Below are positions 51,041-61,300 of a DNA stretch of 64,000 nucleotides, one piece after another. This DNA is from Bacteriovorax sp. BSW11_IV (GTDB lineage: Bacteria > Bdellovibrionota > Bacteriovoracia > Bacteriovoracales > Bacteriovoracaceae): NCBI RefSeq assembly GCF_000447755.1, contig NZ_AUNE01000052.1:62001-126000 (forward strand), given 5' to 3'. Under the pieces are notes generated by a model. It did not search any database and was not told the DNA's origin. It saw only the letters and a list, made by a program, of their open reading frames with translations. A program made the translations under genes and the position numbers. Within the stretch, counting starts at the first letter, position 1; the number at the start of each line of letters is the position of its first letter.

Positions 51041-51067
51041 TAAACATTTAAGCTAACATACCGATAA
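51041..51067 (+). promoter_or_regulatory. FliA (sigma-28)-type promoter of fibre gene 3
   Basis: TAAACATT (51041-51048), 11 bases, then ACCGATAA (51060-51067) matches the enterobacterial FliA consensus TAAAGTTT-N11-GCCGATAA in order and exact spacing. It lies 51 bases before the ATG at 51118 and just upstream of the shared hairpin leader. Confidence 0.65.
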
Positions 51068-51071
51068 AATA

Positions 51072-51117
51072 GGTGCAGTTAAGAGTTTTTAGCTTTAATT
51101 GCAGTACGTTGGTGGTT
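51072..51117 (+). promoter_or_regulatory. Shared hairpin leader of fibre gene 3
   Basis: TGCAGTTAAGAG can pair with CTTTAATTGCA (one GU pair) across a short T-rich loop. TACGTTGGTGG follows, directly before the ATG. The same arrangement precedes fibre gene 1. The GGTGG probably serves as a non-canonical ribosome-binding site. Confidence 0.5.
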
Positions 51118-54100
51118 ATGTTTAAAGTCATTTTTCTATTATTTTCGTTTTCAACTTTTGGGTCCCAGAATATTTCTTATTCTGGTCGTCTTGTGCAAAG
51201 TAATGGCGCTCCCATTTCTGGCCCCGTTGATTTAACTCTTGATATTATTGTAAATGATGGTGCTAGTGATAATGTTCAATGTACTATCAATGTTACGAAT
51301 GTTTCATTGAGTAATGGTGTTTTCAATGTTGAACTAGATTATGCAACAACATGTGCTTCTAATTCTAAAACTCTCGCTACAGTTTTAAGCGATAGCGCGA
51401 AAGCATCTCACACGAATTATATTCAAATCACTGATCAAACAAACTCAAAAGTTTATACAAAACAAAAAATTAGCAACACTCCCACAGCACTAGTTTCACT
51501 CTATGCAAATAGTGTTGTTAATGGAGCGATTTCTCAACAATCACTTTTAGGAGTAAGTGCAAACTGCACCGCCGGGCAAGTATTAAAAACAAATGCCGAT
51601 GGTAGTTTCTATTGTGCTAATGATTTGAGTGGTGCGGGAACAATTACAGGGGTAAATGCGAACGCTCCCTTGTCTGCGAGTGCAGGACCCAACGTTACAT
51701 TATCTCTTGCCGCTGCAGATGCTTCAACAGATGGTTATCTGAGCTCAACAGATTGGAATACTTTTAATAGCAAAGTTGGTCTTCCTTCTGGTGGTAATAC
51801 TACTCACTATTTGAAAGGTGATAACTCTTGGGCAACTCTTGCAACCGAAGTTGAGGCGATTGCCCTTTCTTCATTTTCACCAGTTAATAGTGCCGTTACA
51901 ACAGGAGATACTATTAAAGGGGCCCTTGAAAAACTTCAAGGACAAATTTCTCAAGTGACTTCGAGTATGCCAAGTTCAACGGATGACCTTCCTCAAGGTT
52001 CAACTAATTTATACTATAGTGCGACTGCCGCCAGAGCAGATCTTATTGCAAATGCGATTAACGATAATGAACTCACAAAAGCTCCTAACGGCGAAGCCGT
52101 ATATGAGGCGATGGCCTTAAAACAAAATCAAATTACTCAAAGTGATGCTATAGTTCCAGGGCGTGTCCAAGTAAGCATGCAAAATGGGATCACAGTACTT
52201 CCTTATGGAACAAATGTTGGTGAGACGGGGGAAGTTCAGTTTAAAGAACTTATTTCTAATGGTGCAGATTATGTGGGATTGAAAGCTCCAGATGCTCTGG
52301 CATCAAGCTTTGTTCTAACTCTTCCAAATACCCAAGGTAACTCTGGTGAGGTTTTAACAAATAATGGTTCTGGAGTTCTTGGTTGGAGTACTTTAAGTGG
52401 TGGCTCCCTTGCTCCTGATTCAGTAAATTCATCGAAGATTGTTGATGGCTCTATTGTAAATGCAGATATCAATGCTAGTGCTGCAATTGATGCAACAAAA
52501 CTTGCTAGTGGGAGTGTTGATAATACAGAACTCTCTTACTTAAATGGAGTGACTTCTGCAATTCAAACGCAAATTGATAGTAAGGTTGCAAAAACCACAA
52601 CAATAAATGGAAAGGCCCTTTCTGCAAACGTAACATTGGTAACTACTGATGTGGCAGAAGGAACAAATTTATATTTCACAGACGCAAGAGCAAAGGCCTC
52701 TGCTGTAGCAGATAGCATTAGTGATGCCGTAACGAATGTGGCGCCTTCACAAAATGCTGTTTTCGATGCCCTTGCACTTAAAGCAAATGCTTCGGCCCTT
52801 CCAAATTATGTAGCGAAGGCCGATCTTACAAATTGTACGGCCGCCGATAAAAAATTGTCTTGGAACGGAACAAGTTGGAGTTGTGATTCTCTAGTTTCAT
52901 TGAGTGGAGATGTCACAGGGGCGATAAATTCAAATACTGTCGTGGCACTTCAAGGAAGAGCTGTTAATAGTGGGGCACCAAGTTCAAATGATGTGCTTAC
53001 TTGGAACGGGAGTGCGTGGGCCCCATTGGCCGTCCCATCAAGTGCTGATAATTTAGGTAATCATACAGCTACTCAGAATATTAATCTTGCAAGCTCTAAA
53101 CTCGTTGGTAATGGTGGGACAGAGGGGCTGTCTATTGCGGCAAACGGAAATATCGGTGTGTCTACATCTGGTGCCCTCGATAAATTGACGGTTTCAAACT
53201 CTTTTAGAATAAGAAGTGCTGCCCAAAACAATTTTATGGCCCCGAGTACAAGTACTACAGAGGACTTTAGGATTTTCATACAAGATGATGCGAACAATGG
53301 TAATCCCTACGGTACTGGTAATAATTCTGCCATCATTTTTGAAAACCAAGATTTAAATAACCCTGCACCTGACGACAGTATGTACTTTGTGAACACGGGT
53401 AACGATAATCTTCCAAAAATTGCCATGGCCATAAAAGGTGATGGTAAAATTGGTATCGGGAAAGCTGCTCCTACAGAAATTTTGGATGTTAATGGCAATG
53501 TTAAGGCCACGGGATTTATAGGTGATGGTTCTGGGCTAACAAACGTTAGTGCTTCTAATACCAGCAATATTGTTTCAACAACGATTGGGGCCGATTCAGA
53601 TACAAATGGAACTGGTGAGATCATTTTTCAAACGGGATCAACCGCTAAGATGACAATTAAAAATGATGGCAAAATCGGCATTGGAACTTCTGCACCTGTC
53701 GATGACTTCACCATCAAAAAAGATGGCAGTACTATCCGCCTTGAATCTTCTACTGAGAATATCGCAAATTCGAGTAGTATCGTTTTTGCTGAAAATGCAT
53801 CACAAGATCACTTCACACTTCGCTACGATGGCGATGCTGCTCAACAGGGCAGTGGTGCACTAAAATTCAACGCCAATGGTGTTGGTGATGTTATGTCTAT
53901 TACTCGCTCTGGTCGAGTGGGGATTGGTACATCTGATCCTGCCTACCCGTTAGAAGTTCAATCTTCTTCAGGTTTAGCTTTTTCTCTTTATCGCCCTGTG
54001 AATACTTTAAACAACGCTTCAGGAACGATCTTCTCCCTAAATAATTCTGCCGGAACTAAGAAAGATTACGCCAGGATATTCGGTGGCATCCAAGACAATA

Positions 54101-56097
54101 CGGCAAGCGCTGAAAAAGGTTTTCTGTCTTTCAATGTTGCCGATGGTTCAGGGACTTGGGGAATTGGATACGAACAAGAAAAAATGCGACTCACTTCAGA
54201 AGGCTACCTTGGTCTAGGAACATCAACTCCTGAGCGCGCTCTTCATATTGCTGGAACTGGCGGTGTGAACGATGATGTATTAATTGACTCTAATAATGAC
54301 AATACTGCTTCTTCTTTACTTGCTTTAAGAAAATCTCGTGGTACTGCGAGTGCTCCAACTCAAGCACTCACAAATGATATCATTGGTCTTGTGTCTTTTA
54401 GAGGACACGATGGCACTGCTTATACTAATGTCGCTGACATTCGCTCAATTGCTGAGTCCGATTTGGGGACAGCACCATCGGGACGACTTGATTTTCTTAC
54501 TCGAAATGCTGCTGGTACTCTTGCCGAGCGTATGACAATAAAAGGTGAAGGAGATATTGGTATTGGTGTGACTTCACCAACTGAAAAATTTCACGTTGCT
54601 GGAAATGGACTTTTTAGAGGGACTACTCCTAAGTTAAAAGTTCAAGAGTCAAACCACGCTGCAGGTATTTCAGAAATTCAAGTCGGTCAAAGTGATTGGT
54701 ACGGTTCACTTCAATATAATTCGGCCACAGATGTTTTTTCAATCGATACTTACAATAACGGAACAGTTACAGGAACTGGTGGAATTCATATCAAACACAC
54801 TAGTGGCAATGTGGGTATTGGGACACAGGCTGCATCAGAACTTTTGGATGTTAATGGAAATGTGAAAATTACTGGGGATTTAAAAATGTCTGGTAGTGAT
54901 AGTTATATTTGGACTAACGGAACAGGAACTGGTTATACAGGTATTTATGATCAGGCCAATTCGAAAGTTCTTTTATATACTTCTGAAACAAATGGCCACG
55001 TTGGTGTGGGTACCGCGACACCAAACTCTAAGTTAACAGTGAACTCAAACGTTTTTACAAATGCACCTCTCAATCATGCAGAAGGGGGACTTCTTGTTAT
55101 TAATGGCAATGATTTTGGTGGTATTGGTCTTCTTGATAGAGACGGTAACAGTGCAACGACAAACGATTATAGTACGGTCCTATTTTACGGCGATGATTTA
55201 GGTGAAGACCTTCACTTATCTCATTGGCGCTCAGGGGCGAGTGCCTTTAGACATGATGTGACGATTAAGGGTGAAACAGGAAAAGTTGGATTTGGGACCA
55301 CAAACCCTGAATCAATTATTCACGTGGTCGGTGGAGCTCCTTATTTAACTTGGGAAGAAACAGATACGACTCAAAAATTTTACACCGGTGTGGATGGAGC
55401 TGGTTGGTGGATTCGACAGGGCACTACTGCAAACCCAGATATTTTCACTGTTAAAAATACTGGCTTCATTGGTATCAACGATTCCACTCCTTCAGCGGCC
55501 TTAACTGTTGGGGGAAATATCGCCGCAAGTGGTTGGGTTGGAGCTGGTTGTGAAGGTGCCTGTAGTACAGATGCCTATGTCATTAATTATGCCGATGGTA
55601 GAATTCATACCTACGATGGTAGCTCTGCAGTTTGTTCAAAGGCCGGTGGTGCTTCGACATTTACTTGTTCATCAGATGAGCGCTTAAAAAATACTGTTGA
55701 AGATTTCACTGACGGTTTAAATTATGTCCTTCAATTACGACCAAGAACATATTATTGGAATAATGATGATAAAAATATTTTACAATATGGATTTATCGCT
55801 CAAGAAGTTCAAAAAGTAATTCCTCACGCAGTGAGTGAACAAGAGCGACCAGAAGGTGTTTTTCTTGGCCTTGATCAAGGGGCATTCACTCCGTATATTA
55901 TTAACGCCATTCATGATCTCGATGCTAAAATTGAGAATAATAGGGCGATGATGAAGGCCATGAGTGAAGGTGTTGTTCTTGAGAACTCTCGAAAAATTGC
56001 TAGTCTTGAAAAAGAAGTTGATGACTTGAAAAAAGAAAATCAGGCCATGAAAGAAGCGCTATGCTCAATCAAGCCTGATTTGAAGATCTGCGAATAA
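51118..56097 (+). CDS. Giant secreted fibre protein 3 (MAT-like; S74 chaperone)
   Basis: A 1659-residue protein starting at ATG 51118; an in-frame codon at 51073 lies within the leader and is rejected. The signal MFKVIFLLFSFSTFG is followed by SQNISYSGRLVQSNGAPISG. The shaft includes the phage-fibre motif ASTDGYLSSTDWNTFNSK near residues 205-222 and many IGIGT/VGIGT-S-P turns that start each shaft segment (about 775-1480). The C-terminus (about 1517-1659) is an S74 domain, SSDERLKNTVEDF with the Ser/Lys box, then a coiled coil and CSIKPDLKIC. The central modules differ from those of proteins 1 and 2. The gene has its own FliA-like promoter and abuts the convergent gene with no gap. Confidence 0.8.
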   Translation: MFKVIFLLFSFSTFGSQNISYSGRLVQSNGAPISGPVDLTLDIIVNDGASDNVQCTINVTNVSLSNGVFNVELDYATTCASNSKTLATVLSDSAKASHTNYIQITDQTNSKVYTKQKISNTPTALVSLYANSVVNGAISQQSLLGVSANCTAGQVLKTNADGSFYCANDLSGAGTITGVNANAPLSASAGPNVTLSLAAADASTDGYLSSTDWNTFNSKVGLPSGGNTTHYLKGDNSWATLATEVEAIALSSFSPVNSAVTTGDTIKGALEKLQGQISQVTSSMPSSTDDLPQGSTNLYYSATAARADLIANAINDNELTKAPNGEAVYEAMALKQNQITQSDAIVPGRVQVSMQNGITVLPYGTNVGETGEVQFKELISNGADYVGLKAPDALASSFVLTLPNTQGNSGEVLTNNGSGVLGWSTLSGGSLAPDSVNSSKIVDGSIVNADINASAAIDATKLASGSVDNTELSYLNGVTSAIQTQIDSKVAKTTTINGKALSANVTLVTTDVAEGTNLYFTDARAKASAVADSISDAVTNVAPSQNAVFDALALKANASALPNYVAKADLTNCTAADKKLSWNGTSWSCDSLVSLSGDVTGAINSNTVVALQGRAVNSGAPSSNDVLTWNGSAWAPLAVPSSADNLGNHTATQNINLASSKLVGNGGTEGLSIAANGNIGVSTSGALDKLTVSNSFRIRSAAQNNFMAPSTSTTEDFRIFIQDDANNGNPYGTGNNSAIIFENQDLNNPAPDDSMYFVNTGNDNLPKIAMAIKGDGKIGIGKAAPTEILDVNGNVKATGFIGDGSGLTNVSASNTSNIVSTTIGADSDTNGTGEIIFQTGSTAKMTIKNDGKIGIGTSAPVDDFTIKKDGSTIRLESSTENIANSSSIVFAENASQDHFTLRYDGDAAQQGSGALKFNANGVGDVMSITRSGRVGIGTSDPAYPLEVQSSSGLAFSLYRPVNTLNNASGTIFSLNNSAGTKKDYARIFGGIQDNTASAEKGFLSFNVADGSGTWGIGYEQEKMRLTSEGYLGLGTSTPERALHIAGTGGVNDDVLIDSNNDNTASSLLALRKSRGTASAPTQALTNDIIGLVSFRGHDGTAYTNVADIRSIAESDLGTAPSGRLDFLTRNAAGTLAERMTIKGEGDIGIGVTSPTEKFHVAGNGLFRGTTPKLKVQESNHAAGISEIQVGQSDWYGSLQYNSATDVFSIDTYNNGTVTGTGGIHIKHTSGNVGIGTQAASELLDVNGNVKITGDLKMSGSDSYIWTNGTGTGYTGIYDQANSKVLLYTSETNGHVGVGTATPNSKLTVNSNVFTNAPLNHAEGGLLVINGNDFGGIGLLDRDGNSATTNDYSTVLFYGDDLGEDLHLSHWRSGASAFRHDVTIKGETGKVGFGTTNPESIIHVVGGAPYLTWEETDTTQKFYTGVDGAGWWIRQGTTANPDIFTVKNTGFIGINDSTPSAALTVGGNIAASGWVGAGCEGACSTDAYVINYADGRIHTYDGSSAVCSKAGGASTFTCSSDERLKNTVEDFTDGLNYVLQLRPRTYYWNNDDKNILQYGFIAQEVQKVIPHAVSEQERPEGVFLGLDQGAFTPYIINAIHDLDAKIENNRAMMKAMSEGVVLENSRKIASLEKEVDDLKKENQAMKEALCSIKPDLKICE

Positions 56098-56568
56098 TTA
56101 TTTCTTTAAAAATTCATAAACTGTCACTTCTGGTTGTGGATCGTGACAGATATCGTACTTATAAACTTGTACAGCATAGAATTTTGTAATTGTTGTCTCG
56201 ATAGGATCGTGAGCAACATATGGTTTTTCATAGTTGAATTCAATGTGGAATTCTACTTTTTCATATTCGTCACAATAAGAAATATTCTTCATTGTTTGAG
56301 TTTCAACAATCCCTTTGTAGTCAACATTTAGACTTTGTCTTGTAATATCTTTTGCTACAATTGTAAGTGGGATAGTCACAACTTTATCACCATATAGAAT
56401 TGTCGCTTCATCTTTGCTGAAATTTACTGATTTGATTTTAACTTCGATTTCTTTTGGAAATTTAAAAGAGTCATCATTTGATTGTGATGTGAACTCTTTT
56501 GTTGAATAAAATGTGTCTGCCATTGTTAATTGTGAAAATGTCACTAGTACGGCCAATAAAAATTTCAT
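56098..56568 (-). CDS. Exported protein of unknown function
   Basis: A 156-residue protein with signal MKFLLAVLVTFSQLTMA and a mature beta-rich domain of alternating charged and hydrophobic residues (KFPKEIEVKIKSVNFS, EKVEFHIEFNYEK). Two Cys (ISYCDEYE and YDICHDP) could form a disulfide. No family was recognised. Its stop (TAA) lies directly against the stop of fibre gene 3, reading TAATTA on the plus strand, with no terminator between them. A ribosome-binding site (GGGAG) precedes the ATG. Confidence 0.6.
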   Translation of the reverse strand: MKFLLAVLVTFSQLTMADTFYSTKEFTSQSNDDSFKFPKEIEVKIKSVNFSKDEATILYGDKVVTIPLTIVAKDITRQSLNVDYKGIVETQTMKNISYCDEYEKVEFHIEFNYEKPYVAHDPIETTITKFYAVQVYKYDICHDPQPEVTVYEFLKK

Positions 56569-56670
56569 GTGTAACTCCCTCGATTAATTCTAGGGCCGTT
56601 ATGCATTAACAATTAAAAAACTGTAAAGTTAGGATCGTGTTTGGATTTAATTTGGTGTGGCAATTTTGAA

Positions 56671-56700
56671 AATAGGGCCGGTGAAGGCCCTATTTATTTT
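56671..56700 (-). terminator. Intrinsic terminator of the minus-strand gene
   Basis: AATAGGGCC (56671-56679) pairs with GGCCCTATT (56686-56694) around a GGTGAA loop. On the minus strand the hairpin is followed by a TTTTC run. It lies just downstream of the stop at 56704. Confidence 0.75.
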
Positions 56701-56703
56701 CAA

Positions 56704-57105
56704 TTAGAGGCAAGCTTCTTTATCTAAAACCTCTGTTTTAATTTGAAGGTGTGATTTTGTTGTAACTTCCTTGCTCCAGTAAGCTCCAAGGAATTCATCA
56801 CCACCAACTTCAATATGAATTGGAGCTGGCATTTCAAAAAGTTGAGACAAAACATTTTCAGCTTTTGGATAGCTTATCTTGACACACAGTGGCTCTAACG
56901 TTGTGTTTTGCACAAATAGGTGGCGGCCAACAACAGTTTTTCCCCACTTGATAGATTTAACGTAAAAATGAAGGCCTTTTGTTTCTTTTAAAGTTAGCTT
57001 CATATCGCTAAATTCAATTGGTGGATTAAATAAAACTTGGTCACCAATTGCTAGTGTTGGTGCCGAGCATAATAGCAATGCAGTCAATGCAAATAGGCGT
57101 TTCAT
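56704..57105 (-). CDS. Exported protein of unknown function
   Basis: A 133-residue protein with signal MKRLFALTALLLCSAPTLA. The start is ATG 57105, preceded by AAGGAG at 6 bases; the in-frame codon at 57132 would precede the ribosome-binding site. The mature domain looks like one beta sandwich (GLHFYVKSIKWGKTVVGRHLFV) with Cys in PLCVKIS and at the end (KEACL). No family was recognised. A terminator follows the stop, so it is its own transcription unit, separate from the adjacent exported gene. Confidence 0.6.
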   Translation of the reverse strand: MKRLFALTALLLCSAPTLAIGDQVLFNPPIEFSDMKLTLKETKGLHFYVKSIKWGKTVVGRHLFVQNTTLEPLCVKISYPKAENVLSQLFEMPAPIHIEVGGDEFLGAYWSKEVTTKSHLQIKTEVLDKEACL

Positions 57106-57323
57106 GTCTCTCTCCTTAAGAAGTGTGTTCATCTATTAATCCAGAAGTTTTACGGCCCGTCAATGGATGTTATTTGATTTAAGAAATGATGTTGCAACGC
57201 AAATTTTTGGCCGAGTATTTTATTCAAATTGATTAGTTACATATCTGCAATCTTCTGCTATCGTTTCCCTCAAAAGTATTTAATTTTTTATTAATAATAA
57301 CGTTAACGGGATTGAGTAGCGCT

Positions 57324-58661
57324 ATGACTCACATCAAAAAAGGATTGGACCTCCCGATTAGTGGAGCTCCGTCACAAAAAGTTGAAGCTGCTGCCTCTGT
57401 AAAGAAGGTAGCTCTTGTTGGTGCTGACTACGTAGGTATGAAACCATCTATGAAAGTCAGTGTTGGTGATGCGGTTAAAGTAGGAACGCCTTTGTTCGAA
57501 TGTAAAAAGAACCCAGGTCTAGTTTTTACATCTCCTGCAGCTGGTAAAGTTGTTGAGATTAACCGTGGTGAAAGAAGGGTTTTCCAATCAATTGTGATCG
57601 AAGTTTCTGGCAACGATCAGGTTGAATTTGAAAACTACAAAGGAAAGGCCGTTTCTGGTTTAAACGGTGAAGAAGTTAAAGCGCTTTTAAATGAAGCTGG
57701 ACTTTTCACTGCCATCAGAAGAAGACCGTTCTCTACAGTTGCAAGACTAGACGAGGCACCTTCTGCGGTTTTTGTTACAGCTATGGATACAAATCCACTT
57801 GCTGCTGATCCTGAAGTTGTTCTTGCTGGACACGAGGAAGATTTCCAAGCAGGTTTAGAAGTTGTTTCTAAACTTACTACTGGTAAGACTTACCTTTGTA
57901 AGAAAGCTGGAGCAAAAATTCCTACAACTTCAAATGTTGTTGTTAAAGAATTTTCTGGAAAGCACCCTGCAGGTAACGTAGGAACTCACATTCACTTTGT
58001 TGAACCAGTTTCTGCTAAAAAGTTTGTATGGCACGTAGGTTACCAAGATGTAGTTGCTATCGGTAAGCTTTTCAAAACTGGAAAAGTTTCTAACGAAAGA
58101 GTAATTGCTATTGCTGGTCCACACGCTAAGAACCCGAGACTTGTGAAAACAACTATTGGTGCTTGTCTATGCGAACTAACTAAAGAGGAAGCTCTTGGTG
58201 GTGAAGTTCGTATTGTTTCAGGTTCAGTTCTTAACGGTAGAAAATCAGAAAATCCATTTTGCTACCTTGGAAGATTTCACAATCAAGTAACTATTCTTGA
58301 AGAAGATAGAGAAAGAGAATTCCTAGGATGGCATGCTCCTGGTTTTGATAAATTTTCAATTAAAAGAACATACCTTTCTTGGTTTACTCCAAGTAAGAAA
58401 TTCGATCTAACAACTAAGCTTCATGGTTCTGAAAGAGCGATGGTTCCAGTTGGAATGTTCGAAACTGTTATGCCTCTTGATATTCTTCCAACTCAACTTC
58501 TAAGAGCTGTTGTTACAAATGATACTGATTATGCAGTAGAACTTGGAGCTCTAGAGCTTGATGAAGAGGATTTAGCACTTTGTACTTTTGCCTCTCCAGG
58601 TAAAGTAGACTTTGGTGCAGCTCTAAGAGAAAACTTAACAATTATTGAGAAGGAAGGGTAA
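57324..58661 (+). CDS. nqrA: Na+-translocating NADH:quinone reductase subunit A
   Basis: A 445-residue NqrA, the cytoplasmic quinone-side subunit of the sodium-pumping NADH dehydrogenase. The opening THIKKGLDLPISGAP is diagnostic; FTSPAAGKVVEINRGERR and the final IIEKEG fit the family, and the length matches Vibrio NqrA. The start is taken as ATG 57324; TTG 57312 in frame is possible. It is the first gene of nqrABCDEF; the stop abuts the nqrB ATG. The complex oxidises NADH, reduces ubiquinone and pumps Na+, suiting a marine cell. Confidence 0.95.
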   Translation: MTHIKKGLDLPISGAPSQKVEAAASVKKVALVGADYVGMKPSMKVSVGDAVKVGTPLFECKKNPGLVFTSPAAGKVVEINRGERRVFQSIVIEVSGNDQVEFENYKGKAVSGLNGEEVKALLNEAGLFTAIRRRPFSTVARLDEAPSAVFVTAMDTNPLAADPEVVLAGHEEDFQAGLEVVSKLTTGKTYLCKKAGAKIPTTSNVVVKEFSGKHPAGNVGTHIHFVEPVSAKKFVWHVGYQDVVAIGKLFKTGKVSNERVIAIAGPHAKNPRLVKTTIGACLCELTKEEALGGEVRIVSGSVLNGRKSENPFCYLGRFHNQVTILEEDREREFLGWHAPGFDKFSIKRTYLSWFTPSKKFDLTTKLHGSERAMVPVGMFETVMPLDILPTQLLRAVVTNDTDYAVELGALELDEEDLALCTFASPGKVDFGAALRENLTIIEKEG

Positions 58662-59867
58662 ATGAAATTTCTAAGAAATATCCTAGATGCTCAACACCAC
58701 CACTTTGCTAAGGGTGGGAAGCTTGAGAAGCTATACCCGATCTATGAAATGGTTGATACGTTCATCTACACACCTTCAGATGTTACTAAAGGCAGTGTAC
58801 ACGTAAGAGACGGTCTAGATCTTAAACGTTTAATGGTTACAGTTGCTATGGCACTTGTACCATGTATTTTAATGGCCTGTTTCAATACAGGTTACCAAGC
58901 AAACAAAGCTCTTGCAGCGATGGGTGCTACATCTGTAGAAGGTTGGAGAGGAGCTGTAATGGCCATGCTTGGTCTTGCGCTTGATCCAACAAACTTAGTT
59001 TCTAACTTTGTTCACGGTTTCCTATACTTCTTTCCAGTATTCCTTGTAACAAATCTTGCAGGTGGATTTTGGGAAGTGATTTTCTCGACTGTTAGAGGTC
59101 ACGAAATCAACGAAGGTTTCCTTGTAACAGGTCTTCTTTTCCCACTAACTCTTCCTCCGTCAATTCCTCTATGGCAAGTTGCTATCGGGATTTCTTTCGG
59201 TGTTGTTATTGGTAAAGAGATTTTCGGTGGAACTGGTAAAAACTTTCTTAACCCAGCACTTACAGCTCGTGCCTTCCTTTTCTTTGCATACCCTGCACAG
59301 ATTTCTGGGGACGCTGTATGGACGGCCGTAGACGGTTTCACTGGAGCAACTGCTCTTGGTCAAGCTGCTCTTGGTGGAGTTCAGGCGATTTCTGTTTCTT
59401 GGTGGGACAGCTTCATCGGTCTAATTCCAGGTTCAATGGGTGAGACTTCAGCTCTTGCATGTCTTCTTGGTGCCGCTCTTCTGATTTATACAGGAATCGG
59501 TTCATGGAGAATTATGCTTTCAATGACAGTTTCACTAATTGTTTTCTCAAAACTTCTAAACATCATTGGTTCAACTACTAACCCAATGTTCGCAATGGGA
59601 CCTGAGTGGCACCTTGTTATCGGTGGTTTTGCCTTCGGTACAGTGTTCATGGCAACAGATCCAGTATCTGCTTCTATGACTCAACTTGGTCACTGGTTCT
59701 ATGGGGCCCTAATCGGTTTCATGGTTGTTCTAGTTCGTGTTATTAACCCTGCATTCCCAGAAGGGACAATGCTAGCAATTCTATTTGGTAACGTTTTTGC
59801 GCCACTAATCGACTACTTCGTTGTGAACGCAAATATCAAAAGAAGAGCTAAGAGAGCACAGGCGTAG
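58662..59867 (+). CDS. nqrB: Na+-translocating NADH:quinone reductase subunit B
   Basis: A 401-residue membrane subunit with about ten helices. The covalent-FMN motif is FTGAT, with the flavinylated Thr at 230, matching the position in Vibrio (236). [46 protein letters not shown] and the late [15 protein letters not shown] are conserved. NqrB binds FMN and riboflavin and forms part of the sodium path. The FMN needs the ApbE transferase, which is not in this window. It directly abuts nqrA and lies 9 bp before nqrC. Confidence 0.96.
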   Translation: MKFLRNILDAQHHHFAKGGKLEKLYPIYEMVDTFIYTPSDVTKGSVHVRDGLDLKRLMVTVAMALVPCILMACFNTGYQANKALAAMGATSVEGWRGAVMAMLGLALDPTNLVSNFVHGFLYFFPVFLVTNLAGGFWEVIFSTVRGHEINEGFLVTGLLFPLTLPPSIPLWQVAIGISFGVVIGKEIFGGTGKNFLNPALTARAFLFFAYPAQISGDAVWTAVDGFTGATALGQAALGGVQAISVSWWDSFIGLIPGSMGETSALACLLGAALLIYTGIGSWRIMLSMTVSLIVFSKLLNIIGSTTNPMFAMGPEWHLVIGGFAFGTVFMATDPVSASMTQLGHWFYGALIGFMVVLVRVINPAFPEGTMLAILFGNVFAPLIDYFVVNANIKRRAKRAQA

Positions 59868-59876
59868 GAGGAAACA

Positions 59877-60689
59877 ATGGGTAATGATAGTACAACAAAA
59901 ACTCTTATCGTTGCGACTCTTCTTTGTGTAGTGTGCTCGGTACTAGTTTCTGGAGCTGCTGTTTCATTGAAACCAGCTCAAGATTTAAATAAAGTTTTGG
60001 ATATCAAGAAAAACCTTCTTCTTGCTTCAGGTCTTGCTACTGATGTTAGCAAAATGACAGCGAAAGAAGTTGAAGAGAAGTTCCAAGTTGTTGAGACAAA
60101 AGTTGTAGATCTTTCTACTGGTGAATATGTAGATATGGACCCTGAGTCTTATGATGCCGTTAAAGCTGCTAAAACTCCTGGTCAAAACTACAAGATTGAT
60201 TCTAAAAAAGATATCGCACACATCAAAACTCGTGCGAAACTTTCTAAGGTTTACCTAGTAAAAGAAAATAATGAAGTTTCAATGATCGTTCTTCCTGTTA
60301 ACGGAAAAGGTCTTTGGTCAACTCTTTATGGTTTCTTAGCACTTGCACCTGATACTACAACAGTTAAAGGTCTTGGATTCTACCAACACGGAGAAACTCC
60401 GGGTCTAGGTGGAGAGATTGATAATCCTAACTGGAAAAAACTATGGATTGGTAAGACAGCTCTTGATGCTGCTTTCGAACCAGTAATCAAAGTTATTAAA
60501 GGTTCTGTTAATCCAGCTTCAGCAAATGCTAATAGCGAAATTGACGGACTTTCTGGTGCGACTTTGACAAGTAATGGTGTTACAGGACTAGTTCACTACT
60601 GGTTAGGTAACGACGCTTTTGGACCATTCCTTGCTAAGTTTAGAGCTACAACTTCAAATGGAGAAGGAGTTCAAGATGAGCAAAATTAA
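59877..60689 (+). CDS. nqrC: Na+-translocating NADH:quinone reductase subunit C
   Basis: A 270-residue subunit with an N-terminal membrane helix (about 9-29) and an extracytoplasmic FMN-binding domain. The flavinylation motif is [10 protein letters not shown] with Thr229, as in Vibrio Thr225. [15 protein letters not shown] is the usual FMN-domain segment. It accepts electrons from NqrD/E or NqrF and passes them to NqrB. The start is ATG 59877 with AGGAGG upstream. The stop overlaps nqrD by 14 bp. Confidence 0.96.
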   Translation: MGNDSTTKTLIVATLLCVVCSVLVSGAAVSLKPAQDLNKVLDIKKNLLLASGLATDVSKMTAKEVEEKFQVVETKVVDLSTGEYVDMDPESYDAVKAAKTPGQNYKIDSKKDIAHIKTRAKLSKVYLVKENNEVSMIVLPVNGKGLWSTLYGFLALAPDTTTVKGLGFYQHGETPGLGGEIDNPNWKKLWIGKTALDAAFEPVIKVIKGSVNPASANANSEIDGLSGATLTSNGVTGLVHYWLGNDAFGPFLAKFRATTSNGEGVQDEQN

Positions 60690-61299
60690 GGAAGTATTAT
60701 TTAAACCACTTTTTGATAACAACCCAATTGCTCTACAAATTCTTGGTATTTGTTCTGCGCTTGCGGTTACAACGAAGCTTGAGTCTGTAGTTGTTATGGC
60801 CATGGCCGTAACACTTGTTACAGCTTTCTCTAACTTCTTCGTATCACTACTTAGAAACCATATCCCTTCAAGCATTCGTATCATCGTTCAGATGATCGTT
60901 ATTGCTTCACTTGTTATCGTTACGGATCAGTTGCTTAAAGCTTTCGTATATGATGTTGCTAAGTCAATGTCAGTTTACGTAGGTCTAATCATCACGAACT
61001 GTATCGTTATGGGTCGTGCAGAAGGTTACGCTATGAAAAATGGTCCTGTACTATCTTTCCTAGACGGTATTGGTAATGGTCTTGGTTACTCTTTAGTTCT
61101 TATTTTTGTAGGTATTTTTAGAGAATTAATCGGATCAGGTAAATTATTTGGTATTTCAATTCTACCTCTTACTTCAGAAGGTGGATGGTACCAAGCTAAC
61201 GGTATGGCACTACTTTCTCCAAGTGCGTTCTTCCTAATTGGTTTCTTCATTTGGGGTATTAGAACTTGGAAAAAAGATCAAGTAGAGAAGGGGAACTAA
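60676..61299 (+). CDS. nqrD: Na+-translocating NADH:quinone reductase subunit D
   Basis: A 207-residue membrane subunit of the NqrD/RnfE family with six helices. [20 protein letters not shown] and [16 protein letters not shown] are family signatures; the Cys in TNCIVMGR and an upstream Cys bind the iron shared with NqrE. The start is ATG 60676, overlapping nqrC by 14 bp and preceded by GAAGGAG; an in-frame codon at 60619 is inside nqrC. nqrE begins one base after the stop. Confidence 0.96.
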   Translation: MSKIKEVLFKPLFDNNPIALQILGICSALAVTTKLESVVVMAMAVTLVTAFSNFFVSLLRNHIPSSIRIIVQMIVIASLVIVTDQLLKAFVYDVAKSMSVYVGLIITNCIVMGRAEGYAMKNGPVLSFLDGIGNGLGYSLVLIFVGIFRELIGSGKLFGISILPLTSEGGWYQANGMALLSPSAFFLIGFFIWGIRTWKKDQVEKGN

Positions 61300-61300
61300 G

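Noticed and set aside
39045-56097. A prophage or tail-fibre locus
   Set aside because: Tail-collar and S74 modules are phage-like, but all three proteins carry Sec signals and a shared non-phage N-terminal domain. No capsid, terminase, tail-tube, lysis or integrase genes are nearby, and no att-like repeats were seen.
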